Translations under genes and position numbers: made by a program | Part shown: in pieces, positions 27,730-35,637 of the stretch | How the letters are laid out: the number at the start of each line of letters is the position of its first letter | Numbering within the stretch: the first letter of the stretch is position 1 | Notes under the pieces: generated by a model | The model's input: only the letters and a program-made list of their open reading frames with translations | Told to the model about the DNA's origin: nothing | Database searches by the model: none | Assembly: GCA_036267355.1 (NCBI GenBank) | Contig: DATAWG010000093.1 | Coordinates: 1 to 57,230, forward strand | Reading direction: 5' to 3' | DNA: 57,230 nt | From: Pirellulales bacterium | GTDB taxonomy: Bacteria; Planctomycetota; Planctomycetia; Pirellulales; DATAWG01

Positions 27730-29124
27730 ATCGTGCTGCGATGAGGGTCCGCAGCATTTTTTGAACTTCTTTCCGCTGCCACAGGGACACGGCGCATTGC
27801 GACCAACGCGCTCGTTCTTGGCAACCGGCCCCGGCGACGCTTGCGGCGAAGATAATGACCGATTATACGCCGCGATGAACTGGGTCATTGAGGCTTTCGA
27901 CGTCATGTCGTAGCCGGCGTTCTTGCCCAACATGAAGATCGACTTGGCCATGCCGAAATTCGACGGATCCGACAAATCCGATTCCAATTGGGCGATGCGC
28001 CCATCCGTTTCAAGCCACTCGACTACTTCTTTCGCGGCAGGCAGCTTGTAGACGCGATCCAAATATTTCCAAAACATGGAAAGTTCGCCGACGATCGACG
28101 CCGCGGATTCCGCATCGGTCGAAACCTTGCGCGGCACGTAGTCGAGAACAAATTCCGCGACGCTGTCTGGCGTCATCTCATCGATGGTCTCGCCGAGATA
28201 GTTGAGGCCGAACTCGAGCAACGCTTGGAACCATTGCAGGTCGCCATATTGCTCGATGACCTGCTGGGCCTCCGTAGACCTGGAAAACGTTTCAAATGCG
28301 CGCTCGATATATGCGTCGGCGGCTTTGTCCTCAAGGCCGTCGGGCGAGAAGATTTGCCGATCGGAGAAAATGCCGTAGTCAATCTGACGGCGAAGCTGTT
28401 CGACCGATTTGTGGGGATGCTCTGGCATTGCCAGCCCCAGCCCCTCAACCCCCAACTGCAGCCGGACCGCTTCCCAGTCGCCAATCGTCCCGCCGTCGAG
28501 AAGGTTTGCCGCGAATGCCCGCTCGATCGGCTCTGCCGCCTCGATGGCGTGCAACTCGACCAGTTCGGCCATCAGCGTCGTGTTGAAATCGATATCATCG
28601 TGGACCGGATTGGCTAACATTTCCGTCAAGCAAGCGACGATGCGATTCCGCGTGTCGGGATGACAATCGGCCACGCAGCGCAGCCCCCCGCGCCGCAGTC
28701 GACCGAATGAATTCCGGATGGCCGTCGTTCTTAGCGACGTGGATCGCGGCTCGATGGCGGATTCGCCGATTTTGCCGAAAACATGCGGCAAGTCCTCAGA
28801 CGCCCAGTCGTCGCTTTCGTCGTCGAGCGCACACAGCAAGTCGATGAGCGGTTCGACCGCCGCGTCGGCCTTCAAGTCGGCCATTGTTCTCCAGGCCGTG
28901 ACGGGAAGCAATTCGGCATCCTGGTCGGTAAGTGCCGAAGCCGCTTCATCCGGCCAGCGCGGATCGACCCACTTTCGAACAATGTCGATCAGACCAGGCA
29001 CGTCTTCCGCGAAGGCGCGGCACGCCGTCACGTAATAGCCGTCTTGGCCTTCCCAGTCATCAAGATCGCGAGGGTTCTTCGCCTCGCACAGTCGCCGAAC
29101 AATCGATGCTTCTTGGTCGGTCAT
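27727..29124 (-). CDS. SEC-C motif protein with helical N-terminal region
   Basis: 465 residues from the ATG at 29124, chosen because a G-run (GGGGGTG) lies about 7 bases upstream; ATGs at 29139 and 29181 also exist. The C-terminus RNAPCPCGSGKKFKKCC is the SEC-C zinc-binding motif also found at the end of SecA. The remaining 430 residues are mostly helical and acidic (for example LIDLLCALDDESDDWASEDL, a HEAT-like look in 100-230) and resemble SEC-C/DUF1186-type proteins without an assigned activity. Divergent from the PQQ gene, 77 bases apart. Confidence 0.75.
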   Translation of the reverse strand: MTDQEASIVRRLCEAKNPRDLDDWEGQDGYYVTACRAFAEDVPGLIDIVRKWVDPRWPDEAASALTDQDAELLPVTAWRTMADLKADAAVEPLIDLLCALDDESDDWASEDLPHVFGKIGESAIEPRSTSLRTTAIRNSFGRLRRGGLRCVADCHPDTRNRIVACLTEMLANPVHDDIDFNTTLMAELVELHAIEAAEPIERAFAANLLDGGTIGDWEAVRLQLGVEGLGLAMPEHPHKSVEQLRRQIDYGIFSDRQIFSPDGLEDKAADAYIERAFETFSRSTEAQQVIEQYGDLQWFQALLEFGLNYLGETIDEMTPDSVAEFVLDYVPRKVSTDAESAASIVGELSMFWKYLDRVYKLPAAKEVVEWLETDGRIAQLESDLSDPSNFGMAKSIFMLGKNAGYDMTSKASMTQFIAAYNRSLSSPQASPGPVAKNERVGRNAPCPCGSGKKFKKCCGPSSQHD

Positions 29125-29201
29125 GAGATTCACCCCCATGCTGGCGATGCCCGATCCCGACATTGACGGAAGCCGCAGCATGTCTTAAATATGGCCTTCC
29201 T

Positions 29202-30983
29202 ATGAGCACTCAACCGGCTAACGCACAAACCGACTTCGCCACTGCCACGAATGCTGCCGCGCGACCGATCCGGCCGATGCGGCTTTGGCCCGCGATCGGG
29301 CTGATTGCGGCATATTGGGTTTCGTGGGTGGGATTCTCGTTCGCCGATTTGACGATCTCCGCTCACTTTTTCACCAGCGTGATCGGGCCCGGCGTGTTGT
29401 TGCTGCTGTTCCTGATCTGGTGGGGCACCAACCGCGGGGTTCGCTGGACCGATCGCCTGTTGGGGATTGCGGCGGTCGTCGGCGGTTGCGTGTTGGCGGT
29501 GCGGGGGATGCACCCGTCGGTCGGTTTCTACGGAGCATTGATCATGGCGCTGCCGATCGGCCTGGCGATTTGGGTAGTCTGGCTAATGGCTGGTGGCAGG
29601 CGGTCTCGCTTCGTCCGATGTTGGGGCGCAATTCTGTCTCTGTTGCCGATCTGGATTCTGTTTGGACTCACCCGCAGCTTCGGGATCGACGGCAACCTCC
29701 ATGCCGACATGCATTGGCGCTGGACGCCGTCGCCGGAAGAACTTCTGATCGCCGAAAGAACTCGCGCAGGCGACAAGACCGGCGTGCTGCCAATCGCCGA
29801 CGCGGCGCCGCTGACGCTCGAACCGGGCGATTGGCCCGGGCTGCGCGGCAAGAATCGCGATGGCATCGTTCGCGACTTGCGGATCGCGACCGATTGGAGC
29901 AAGTTGCCGCCAAAGCAAATCTGGCGACACCCGATCGGTCCGGCATGGTCGTCGTTCGCCGTTGTGGGTTCGCGGCTGTTCACGCAAGAACAGCGCGATG
30001 AAGCGGAGGCCGTGGTTTGCCTCGACGCGGCGACGGGCCATGAAATCTGGGTCCACACCGACCACGCCCGGCATTGGGACGGACAAGGTGGCGCCGGCCC
30101 GCGCGGCACGCCGAGCTTCGCCGACGACCGCATTTACTCGCTCGGCGCAACCGGCGCTCTGAACTGTCTCGACGCTGCCAGCGGCAAATCGAAATGGATG
30201 CGCAACATCGCCGACGAGGCACAAGCGGCTGTCCCGATGTGGGGCTTTTCCGGCTCGCCGCTCGTGGTCGGCCAAATCGTGATCGTCTACGCCGGCGGCG
30301 AAAAGGGACTACTCGCCTATCGGGCCGCGACAGGCGAACCAGCGTGGAGCGCCGCGACCGGACACGATGGCTACAGCTCGCCGCAATTGATCAAGATCGG
30401 CGGCGAAACCCAGGTGCTGGCGTTCGACGACGCCGGAATCACGGCTGTCGATTCGGCCACGGGGGCTGTCCGCTGGCAACAAAAAGCGGCCGCGCCGCAC
30501 ATGTGGCGGACCGTGCAACCCCACTTGATCGGCGACAGACAAATCGTGTTCGGCTCCGAGGATCTCGGCCTGGTGTCGCTCGATCTGAAACAGGAGCAAT
30601 CGGCTTGGGCCATCTCGAAGCGTTGGTCGACCAACAACCTTAAGCCCGCGTACAACGACTTTGTCGTGTCCGACGGCTCGATTTTCGGCTTCGACGGCGC
30701 CCTGTTCTGCTGCATCGACGCCGAAACCGGCCAACGCCGCTGGAAGGCGGGCCGCTATGGCCACGGCCAGGTGTTGCTATTGGCCGATCAAAAGCTGCTG
30801 TTGGTGATGACGGAGTCCGGCGAAGTCGTGCTGCTGTCCGCCAATCGGGAAAAACTCGAAGAGCTTGGCCGCTTCCAGGCGCTCCAGCAGAAGAGCTGGA
30901 ACAATCCAGCCATCGCCCATGGCCATCTTTACGTGCGGAACGACCAGGAAATGGCCTGCTACGAATTGCCGCGGGCGCCCTGA
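29202..30983 (+). CDS. Membrane-anchored PQQ-type beta-propeller protein
   Basis: 593 residues from the ATG at 29202. The N-terminal 170 residues contain about five transmembrane helices (LWPAIGLIAAYWVSWVGFSF first). From about residue 210 a beta-propeller begins with LEPGDWPGLRGKNRDGI, the usual planctomycete PQQ-repeat opening, and several repeats of the form CLDAATGHEIW, CLDAASGKSKW, AYRAATGEPAW, AVDSATGAVRW and CIDAETGQRRW. Such BamB-like propellers bind proteins or, in some cases, PQQ. Catalytic residues of true quinoprotein dehydrogenases are not evident, so a structural or binding role is more likely. Confidence 0.82.
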   Translation: MSTQPANAQTDFATATNAAARPIRPMRLWPAIGLIAAYWVSWVGFSFADLTISAHFFTSVIGPGVLLLLFLIWWGTNRGVRWTDRLLGIAAVVGGCVLAVRGMHPSVGFYGALIMALPIGLAIWVVWLMAGGRRSRFVRCWGAILSLLPIWILFGLTRSFGIDGNLHADMHWRWTPSPEELLIAERTRAGDKTGVLPIADAAPLTLEPGDWPGLRGKNRDGIVRDLRIATDWSKLPPKQIWRHPIGPAWSSFAVVGSRLFTQEQRDEAEAVVCLDAATGHEIWVHTDHARHWDGQGGAGPRGTPSFADDRIYSLGATGALNCLDAASGKSKWMRNIADEAQAAVPMWGFSGSPLVVGQIVIVYAGGEKGLLAYRAATGEPAWSAATGHDGYSSPQLIKIGGETQVLAFDDAGITAVDSATGAVRWQQKAAAPHMWRTVQPHLIGDRQIVFGSEDLGLVSLDLKQEQSAWAISKRWSTNNLKPAYNDFVVSDGSIFGFDGALFCCIDAETGQRRWKAGRYGHGQVLLLADQKLLLVMTESGEVVLLSANREKLEELGRFQALQQKSWNNPAIAHGHLYVRNDQEMACYELPRAP

Positions 30984-31206
30984 GCAACCCGACATTCAGA
31001 GTTTAGTCGGCTCGGTCGTTGCATTGCGAGAAACCTTTGTCGAATCGTCCGATGGAACAGGGGCACTGACGGTCCGAAAAGGCTGCCGCCGGCCGACCCA
31101 AATTGCGAACTACAGACCGCCAATATCAGTGAAAAGCGCGTCTGGCAGGCGCGCGAATTAGGAACGAAGTGCGGCCACGGTCGGGCTTCACATAATTTTC
31201 ATTCGC

Positions 31207-31656
31207 TCAGGGCGCTTTCGATTTAGAAGGCATCATACATCCACTCGCGGTTGTACTCGGGATTGCCGATAAGGCGTTGGCCGATGGGATCGACGACCCA
31301 ATCGAGGGTCTCAAGCGGAATTTGGCCGACAGAACGGGACAACTGGCAGCCAACTCGCCGACTTCAACGACGCAATCCCGCCCTTGGATCGTCAGCCGCA
31401 CGGCGTTGTAGACTCCCATTTCGGCCACACCGAGCGCCGAGCGAATTTTGCGTGTTCGGCGCCGCTTAAGGCCCAATTGTTCGATGAGCGGCGGAGGAAG
31501 CGACAGCATTGTCGCTCCTGTATCAATAAGCGCGTCGGGCACTTCAATCAATCGACCCTGATCGGCCCCCAACGCGCCGCGCTCAATCTGATTTAGGTCA
31601 GAGTAGTTTTCGAGCCTGGCCGCGACAGCGACTCTGCCCATGCTTGTGGCACTCAT
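31207..31656 (-). CDS. Retropepsin-like aspartic protease, frameshifted near C-terminus
   Basis: 149 residues as read from the ATG at 31656 (31641 is an alternative). The active-site motif is ALIDTGATMLSLPPPLIEQL, i.e. the single D-T-G-A of clan AA retroviral-type aspartic proteases, followed by a family-typical beta region (IQGRDCVVEVGEL). After CPVL the frame becomes Ser/Ala-rich. One base added near 31331-31335 would restore GQIPLETLDWVVDPIGQRLI and GNPEYNREWMYDAF with a stop at 31223, which looks like the normal family ending. The active site is intact in either case. These proteins form dimers; substrate unknown. Confidence 0.7.
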   Translation of the reverse strand: MSATSMGRVAVAARLENYSDLNQIERGALGADQGRLIEVPDALIDTGATMLSLPPPLIEQLGLKRRRTRKIRSALGVAEMGVYNAVRLTIQGRDCVVEVGELAASCPVLSAKFRLRPSIGSSIPSANALSAIPSTTASGCMMPSKSKAP

Positions 31657-31682
31657 TTGAAGCAGCTTTCGGCATCCAGTAA

Positions 31683-31719
31683 AAACCCCGCAAGCCAGCA
31701 TCGCGCTGACTGCGGGGTT
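31683..31719 (-). terminator. Rho-independent terminator upstream of the protease gene
   Basis: On the minus strand CCCCGCA and TGCGGGG pair around an 18-base loop and are followed by TTTTT. It lies between the hicAB pair and the protease start at 31656. It would stop hicAB transcripts, or attenuate transcription into the protease gene. Confidence 0.7.
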
Positions 31720-31812
31720 ATGTGGAGTGGTGCGGATCTCTCTTCGAGCGCGTGTCGCTACACTCAGAATTGTCCGCGTTTCATTACCCGCCCGCCTCGC
31801 CGCCATAACCCG
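31683..31812 (-). ncRNA. Candidate structured leader / small RNA, copy 1
   Basis: Minus-strand sequence with blocks CGGGTTATG, CGGCGAG, CGGGTAATG, GCGGACAAT, ACGCGCTCGAAG and CCGCACCA, in the same order and spacing as copy 2 at 32383-32517, and likewise ending in a Rho-independent terminator. The terminator stems differ in sequence while keeping the structure, which suggests conserved RNA structure rather than a mere DNA repeat. It sits 27 bases before the protease ATG. The segment can also be read as codons (starting MAARRAGNETRT), so a coding origin is not excluded. Confidence 0.35.
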
Positions 31813-31866
31813 TTCGGACCAAGCGACACGCTGGCCAATCCTCCCCGGCGAATTTCCAGGCGTTCG

Positions 31867-32088
31867 CTAGGATACTTCCATCATCGGCCGCGTGCGTGCG
31901 GGGGGGAGTTCCCGACCTTCCTGCTGAAAGCAATCGATGACCTCTTGAACGACTTCCCCGAGCTCCTCATAAACTTTGACCGGATCGTCACCGTGAATTC
32001 CGGTGATCAAATCGGGGCACTTGCCGACGTAGACTTGGTCCTCGTCGCTCCACTCCACCCATCGATGATATCGGTCGATTGGTCTCAT
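31867..32088 (-). CDS. hicB: HicB antitoxin
   Basis: 73 residues with the same sequence pattern as the orphan copy at 27475 (WVEWSDEDQVYVGKCPDLIT). HicB binds and inhibits HicA and often represses its own operon. The ATG at 32088 overlaps the hicA TGA (ATGA), so synthesis of antitoxin is coupled to toxin. There is no separate DNA-binding domain at the C-terminus; it ends RPMMEVS. Confidence 0.85.
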   Translation of the reverse strand: MRPIDRYHRWVEWSDEDQVYVGKCPDLITGIHGDDPVKVYEELGEVVQEVIDCFQQEGRELPPARTRPMMEVS

Positions 32089-32288
32089 CGCTCTAATTGC
32101 TCGATGGCACGCGTTACTTGTTTCTCTTGATATTTTTTTGCATCGTCGCCGTCCCGACCGCTGAGCGTTACCGCCCCCTCGTACGTCGCGTGCATGAACT
32201 TTCGGTGCGACCCTTTGCCACCGCCGGGGACGATCGCAAAACCCGCATCTTGCAAATCCTTAACCAACGCACGGATTTTTCTGGGCAC
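32085..32288 (-). CDS. hicA: HicA mRNA interferase toxin
   Basis: 67 residues from a GTG at 32288. The fold and motif are those of HicA: VPRKIRALVKDLQDAGFAI, then the catalytic GGGKGSHRKF (the conserved G-SH--F, His inside), and a C-terminal helix ending in RAIEQLER. HicA cleaves mRNAs independent of translation. The longer frame up to 32441 includes shadow sequence of the upstream terminator and has no family match. Located directly downstream of leader copy 2. Confidence 0.85.
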   Translation of the reverse strand: MPRKIRALVKDLQDAGFAIVPGGGKGSHRKFMHATYEGAVTLSGRDGDDAKKYQEKQVTRAIEQLER

Positions 32289-32382
32289 GTGTGCAATCCC
32301 ATTATAACGTCGGCCGACCAGTGGATCGCAAACGCTGCGCGAAGCCAATTCCAGAACGGCTTCAATCGGCTTCTTCAAACCG

Positions 32383-32419
32383 AAAAGGGTTGCTCTCGCA
32401 AAGCGGGGGCAACCCTTTT
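32383..32419 (-). terminator. Rho-independent terminator upstream of hicA
   Basis: AAAAGGGTTGC (32383-32393) and GCAACCCTTTT (32409-32419) form a perfect 11-bp stem with a 15-base loop. On the minus strand the stem ends in TTTT. It lies about 95 bases before the hicA GTG. Confidence 0.75.
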
Positions 32420-32517
32420 CAAAAAATGGTGCGGGCCGCACTCCCTTCGAGCGCGTCTCGCCGCCGCCCGCATTATCCGCTCTCCATTACCCGTCTGTCT
32501 CGCCGGCATAACCCGAT
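32383..32517 (-). ncRNA. Candidate structured leader / small RNA, copy 2
   Basis: Minus-strand blocks CGGGTTATG, CGGCGAG, CGGGTAATG, GCGGATAATG, ACGCGCTCGAAG, GTGCGGCCCGCACCA (itself a hairpin), then the terminator. The GGGTTATG/GGGTAATG/GGATAATG triplet repeats three times. Compare copy 1 at 31683-31812. Upstream of hicA, so a transcription-attenuation leader or an independent small RNA are both possible. Confidence 0.35.
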
Positions 32518-32637
32518 GTTCTTCGGCGGCCGGCGGCGAATCTGCAGCCACATCTTAATCCTACCACCGTCCGCGGCGCATGGCCAGTCCGACGCAACGG
32601 GCACCGTCGCCAATCAACGGCATACATAACCTAGGGA

Positions 32638-32653
32638 GGACGCCAAGGCGTCC
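32638..32653. promoter_or_regulatory. 16-base palindrome at the left end of the recombinase cassette
   Basis: GGACGCC AA GGCGTCC is a perfect inverted repeat 30 bases before the first gene of the cassette. It could be an operator for the cassette HTH protein or part of the recombinase attachment region. No matching right-end copy is visible in the window. Confidence 0.4.
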
Positions 32654-32682
32654 AACGTCGCACACCCTGGGGTTACAAACGC

Positions 32683-32931
32683 ATGCCGCGCGACTCGCTC
32701 GCCCCGACCGATCCGACGCCGGAACAGCGGCGTCTCCAAGTTGCCGCCATCCTCGCCCAAGGGGTGATTCGTCACCGCCATTGCGTTCGTCAGGCCACTG
32801 GCGGCCAATCTTCCGCACCTCGCGAAATGGGCCTTGAGGTTGTCTCGGAAACGAGGCTCTCTGTGTTCGTGGGTTTCGATACCGAGACCCCGAACCCCAA
32901 ATGCGAGGTGAACGATGGACGAACCGCGTGA
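32683..32931 (+). CDS. Small protein, first gene of the recombinase cassette
   Basis: 82 residues. The middle (PEQRRLQVAAILAQGVIRHR) resembles the next gene (ERSVAVLLARGLIRFRR), so both look like small paralogues with one amphipathic helix and a basic patch. Small ORFs of this type commonly precede DUF2924 and the recombinase in planctomycete elements. It overlaps the next gene by 17 bases. No clear ribosome binding site. Function unknown; a recombination accessory role is guesswork from position. Confidence 0.5.
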   Translation: MPRDSLAPTDPTPEQRRLQVAAILAQGVIRHRHCVRQATGGQSSAPREMGLEVVSETRLSVFVGFDTETPNPKCEVNDGRTA

Positions 32932-33109
32932 ACGGTCTGTGGCGGTGTTGCTCGCCCGCGGGCTGATTCGGTTTCGGCGCTGTGCCGGGCGATCAGGCCA
33001 AACCGCGATGCGAGCCGATGACGAATCCCCCAAGGCCACGGTGCAGCCAGGTGCCCAACCAGCGCCCGCCAAGCCGGTGCCGACCAACCTGCAAGGAGAA
33101 CAGCCATGA
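32915..33109 (+). CDS. Small protein, second gene of the recombinase cassette
   Basis: 64 residues with GAGGTGA just upstream. The N-terminal helix VAVLLARGLIRFRRCAGR parallels the preceding protein; the C-terminal half is Pro/Ala/Lys-rich (VQPGAQPAPAKPVPTN). Its TGA overlaps the DUF2924 ATG (ATGA at 33106-33109), showing tight coupling. Function unknown. Confidence 0.55.
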   Translation: MDEPRERSVAVLLARGLIRFRRCAGRSGQTAMRADDESPKATVQPGAQPAPAKPVPTNLQGEQP

Positions 33110-33588
33110 AGCCAGAAGTTGCCGCTGAAGTGGCGCGGCTCGACAAAATGTCGGTCCACGACCTTTCGGGCCGATTCAAAGAAGTGTTCGGCGAAGAGTG
33201 CCGCAGCCGGCATAAGCGGTACTTGGTCCGTCGAATTGCGTGGCGACTGCAAGCGATGTCCGAGGGCGATCTGACCGATCGTGCCCGACGACGCGCCGAC
33301 GAATTGGCCAACGACGCCGAGATTCGCGTGACGCCTCCCCGCATCGCCAAGCTGGCGGACGATTGCGTCGCGGCGATCAAGATGCCGGCCGCGAAGGACT
33401 CCCGGCTCCCGCCGCCCGGCAATTGGATCGAGCGCGAGTACAAGGGCCAAGTGCTTCGCGTGCTGGTGTTGGCCGACGGCTTCGAGTTCGACGGCCATCG
33501 GTTTCGGTCACTCTCAGCCGTCGCCAAGCGGGTCACCGGCTCGCACGTGAACGGCTTCCTGTTCTTCCATTTGTGGAGGAAAACATGA
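33106..33588 (+). CDS. DUF2924 family protein
   Basis: 160 residues. The N-terminal part (LDKMSVHDLSGRFKEVFGEE, KRYLVRRIAWRLQ) and the C-terminal part (PGNWIEREYKGQVLRVLVLA, then FEFDGHRFRSLSAVAKRVTG) are the two conserved blocks of DUF2924, a family that almost always sits directly before a large serine recombinase. Likely a DNA-binding or recombinase-accessory protein. AAGGAG precedes the ATG. Its TGA overlaps the recombinase ATG by 4 bases. Confidence 0.85.
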   Translation: MKPEVAAEVARLDKMSVHDLSGRFKEVFGEECRSRHKRYLVRRIAWRLQAMSEGDLTDRARRRADELANDAEIRVTPPRIAKLADDCVAAIKMPAAKDSRLPPPGNWIEREYKGQVLRVLVLADGFEFDGHRFRSLSAVAKRVTGSHVNGFLFFHLWRKT

Positions 33589-35147
33589 GTCGTGAAAAGA
33601 CACCATCGACGCCGGCAATCCGCTGCGCGATCTACACCCGTAAGTCGAGCGAAGAAGGCCTGGACCTCGAATTCAATTCGCTCGACGCCCAGCGCGAATC
33701 GGCCGAGGCGTTCATCGCCAGCCAACAACGCGAGGGCTGGGTTTGCCTGCCCGAGCATTACGACGACGGCGGTTTTTCCGGCGGCAGCATGGACCGGCCC
33801 GCGCTCAACCGTCTCCTGGGCGACATCGCCGCAGGGAAAGTCGATTGCGTGGTCGTCTACAAGGTCGATCGGCTCGGCCGGTCGCTCTTGGACTTCGCGC
33901 GGATTATGGAGACGTTCGATAAGAACAGCGCCTCGTTCGTCTCGGTCACGCAGCAGTTCAACACGACCCATTCGATGGGCCGCTTGACGCTCAATGTTCT
34001 CCTTTCGTTCGCTCAGTTCGAGCGGGAGATCATCGGCGAACGCATCCGCGACAAGATCGCCGCACAGCGCCGGAAGGGGAAATGGGCCGGCGGCGTTCCC
34101 GTGTTGGGCTACGACATCGACCGCACCAATCCCAGTCCCAAGCTCGTCATAAACGCCGAAGAGGCCACGCAGGTGCGGCGCATCTTCAGCCTCTACTTGG
34201 AACTCGGCTCGCTCCTACCGGTCGCCGAAGAACTGGCCCGTCGCGGTTGGCGGAACAAAGCCTGGACGACCAAGAAGGGCGGCGCTCGCGGCGGACGGGC
34301 GTTCGACAAATGCTCTGTCTACGCGCTTTTGACCAACCCGATCTACATCGGCAAGATCAAGCACAAGGCGGACATCTACGATGGCGAACACCCTCCGATC
34401 ATCGACGCGGCCGTGTTCCAGAAGGTTCAACTGACGCTCCAGCAGCACGGCCGCGGGCGCGGCAACTGTCTGATCAACAAATACGGCGCTTTGCTGAAGG
34501 GCCTGCTTAATTGCCAAGCGTGCGGCCAAGCGATGGTCCACACCTTCACGGGTCGCGGATCGAAGCGATACCGCTACTACACGTGCATCAAGGCGATCAA
34601 GAGCGGTTGGGCCACGTGCCCGACCAAGTCGCTGCCCGCCGCCGAGATCGAGGCGACGGTCGTCGATCAGATTCGCTGTATCGCGCGCGACGCCGAGCTC
34701 CGCGACGAAGTGTTGCGGCAGGCGTGTTCGGCCACGGACACCGACGTTGGCGAACTGGCAACCCAACGCCAGCAACTCGAACGCCAGTTGGCTCGCGACC
34801 ACGCGGAAATTCGTCGCATGACGCTGCTGCCCGAGCCGAGCAGCGCCACGACAGCCCGAATTGCCGATCTCCACGAGCGCGTCGCTCGCGCGGAACAACA
34901 ATTGGCCCAAGTGCGAAACCGGCTCGACGAAGTGGAGCGCCAACGGATTAACGAGGCCGACGTTTCGGCGGCGTTCGCCGACTTTGACAACGTCTGGAAC
35001 GCTCTAAGTTCGCGCGAGCAGGCCCAGGTGCTCCGGCTTCTGGTCGCCCGCGTTGAATTCGACCCCGCTGAGAGCACGGTCGCCATCTCGTTTCATCCTT
35101 CCGCCATCAAGTCGCTGGCCGAAGCCAACTTGGAGGACGTCGCATGA
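33585..35147 (+). CDS. Large serine recombinase (site-specific integrase)
   Basis: 520 residues from the ATG at 33585, which has GGAGGA five bases upstream. The resolvase domain has catalytic Ser21 in IYTRKSSEEG, YDDGGFSGGSMDRPAL, YKVDRLGRSLLDF and AQFEREIIGERIRDK. The recombinase domain has WAGGVPVLGYD and YALLTNPIYIGK. A zinc ribbon (CQACGQAMVH to TCPTK) and a long coiled coil (about 390-480) follow. It would integrate and excise the element; attachment sites cannot be named from one end. The start overlaps DUF2924 and the stop overlaps the HTH gene. Confidence 0.93.
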   Translation: MSREKTPSTPAIRCAIYTRKSSEEGLDLEFNSLDAQRESAEAFIASQQREGWVCLPEHYDDGGFSGGSMDRPALNRLLGDIAAGKVDCVVVYKVDRLGRSLLDFARIMETFDKNSASFVSVTQQFNTTHSMGRLTLNVLLSFAQFEREIIGERIRDKIAAQRRKGKWAGGVPVLGYDIDRTNPSPKLVINAEEATQVRRIFSLYLELGSLLPVAEELARRGWRNKAWTTKKGGARGGRAFDKCSVYALLTNPIYIGKIKHKADIYDGEHPPIIDAAVFQKVQLTLQQHGRGRGNCLINKYGALLKGLLNCQACGQAMVHTFTGRGSKRYRYYTCIKAIKSGWATCPTKSLPAAEIEATVVDQIRCIARDAELRDEVLRQACSATDTDVGELATQRQQLERQLARDHAEIRRMTLLPEPSSATTARIADLHERVARAEQQLAQVRNRLDEVERQRINEADVSAAFADFDNVWNALSSREQAQVLRLLVARVEFDPAESTVAISFHPSAIKSLAEANLEDVA

Positions 35148-35551
35148 TCACCGTCAAACGCAAAGTTCAATTAGGCCGCTCCGCGCACGGCCAGCGCCGC
35201 ATCACCGCTGCCACGGCCGACGATGCCCCGGTCGAGCAAGGCCGCGTTCCCCGCATCTCCCGCTTGATGGCGTTGGCCATCCGGCTCGAACGCCTCCTCC
35301 GCACGGGCGAAATCTCCGACGTCATGGAACTCGCCCGGCTCGGCCACGTCACCCAGCCTCGCGTCTCCCAAATCTTGAACCTCACGCTCCTGGCCCCCGA
35401 CATCCAGGAGGCATTGCTCTTCCTGCCCCGCGTCACCGGCGGCAAAGCCCCGATCCACGAAAAGCTTTTGCGGCCGATAGCGGCGGAAACCGACTGGGCC
35501 AAGCAACGGAAAAGTTGGGAAAATCTGCCCGGGGCGGGCGGCCAAAATTAA
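35144..35551 (+). CDS. Helix-turn-helix accessory protein of the recombinase cassette
   Basis: 135 residues. A predicted HTH lies in MELARLGHVTQPRVSQILNL (about 67-86). The region RLMALAIRLERLLRTGEI before it, and APDIQEALLFLPRV after it, are typical of the small ParB/HTH-like protein that follows planctomycete serine recombinases. ATG overlaps the recombinase TGA (35144-35147). It may be a directionality factor or repressor of the cassette; that is inferred from position only. Confidence 0.75.
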   Translation: MITVKRKVQLGRSAHGQRRITAATADDAPVEQGRVPRISRLMALAIRLERLLRTGEISDVMELARLGHVTQPRVSQILNLTLLAPDIQEALLFLPRVTGGKAPIHEKLLRPIAAETDWAKQRKSWENLPGAGGQN

Positions 35552-35587
35552 TTCCGCCAAATAGTAGTCAGCCGTGACGCAAACGCT

Positions 35588-35593
35588 TATAAA
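35588..35593 (+). promoter_or_regulatory. Putative -10 element (TATAAA) for the dCTP deaminase gene
   Basis: TATAAA in an otherwise AT-poor gap, 45 bases before the chosen ATG at 35638. The possible -35 (TAGTCA at 35564-35569, 18-base spacing) is weak. It suggests the defence gene has its own promoter behind the recombinase cassette. Confidence 0.3.
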
Positions 35594-35637
35594 GTATGCA
35601 CTTGGTGCAGCGCGGCCTCCGACTGACGTGCCCCACA

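Noticed and set aside
27981-29160. Long plus-strand frames opposite the SEC-C gene
   Set aside because: They mirror a well-supported minus-strand gene and lack motifs or starts.
32446-32517. tRNA-like end (CCGCACCA followed by T-run) in the leader copies
   Set aside because: No cloverleaf, anticodon arm or T-loop motif (GGTTCGA) could be traced; kept only as a candidate structured RNA.
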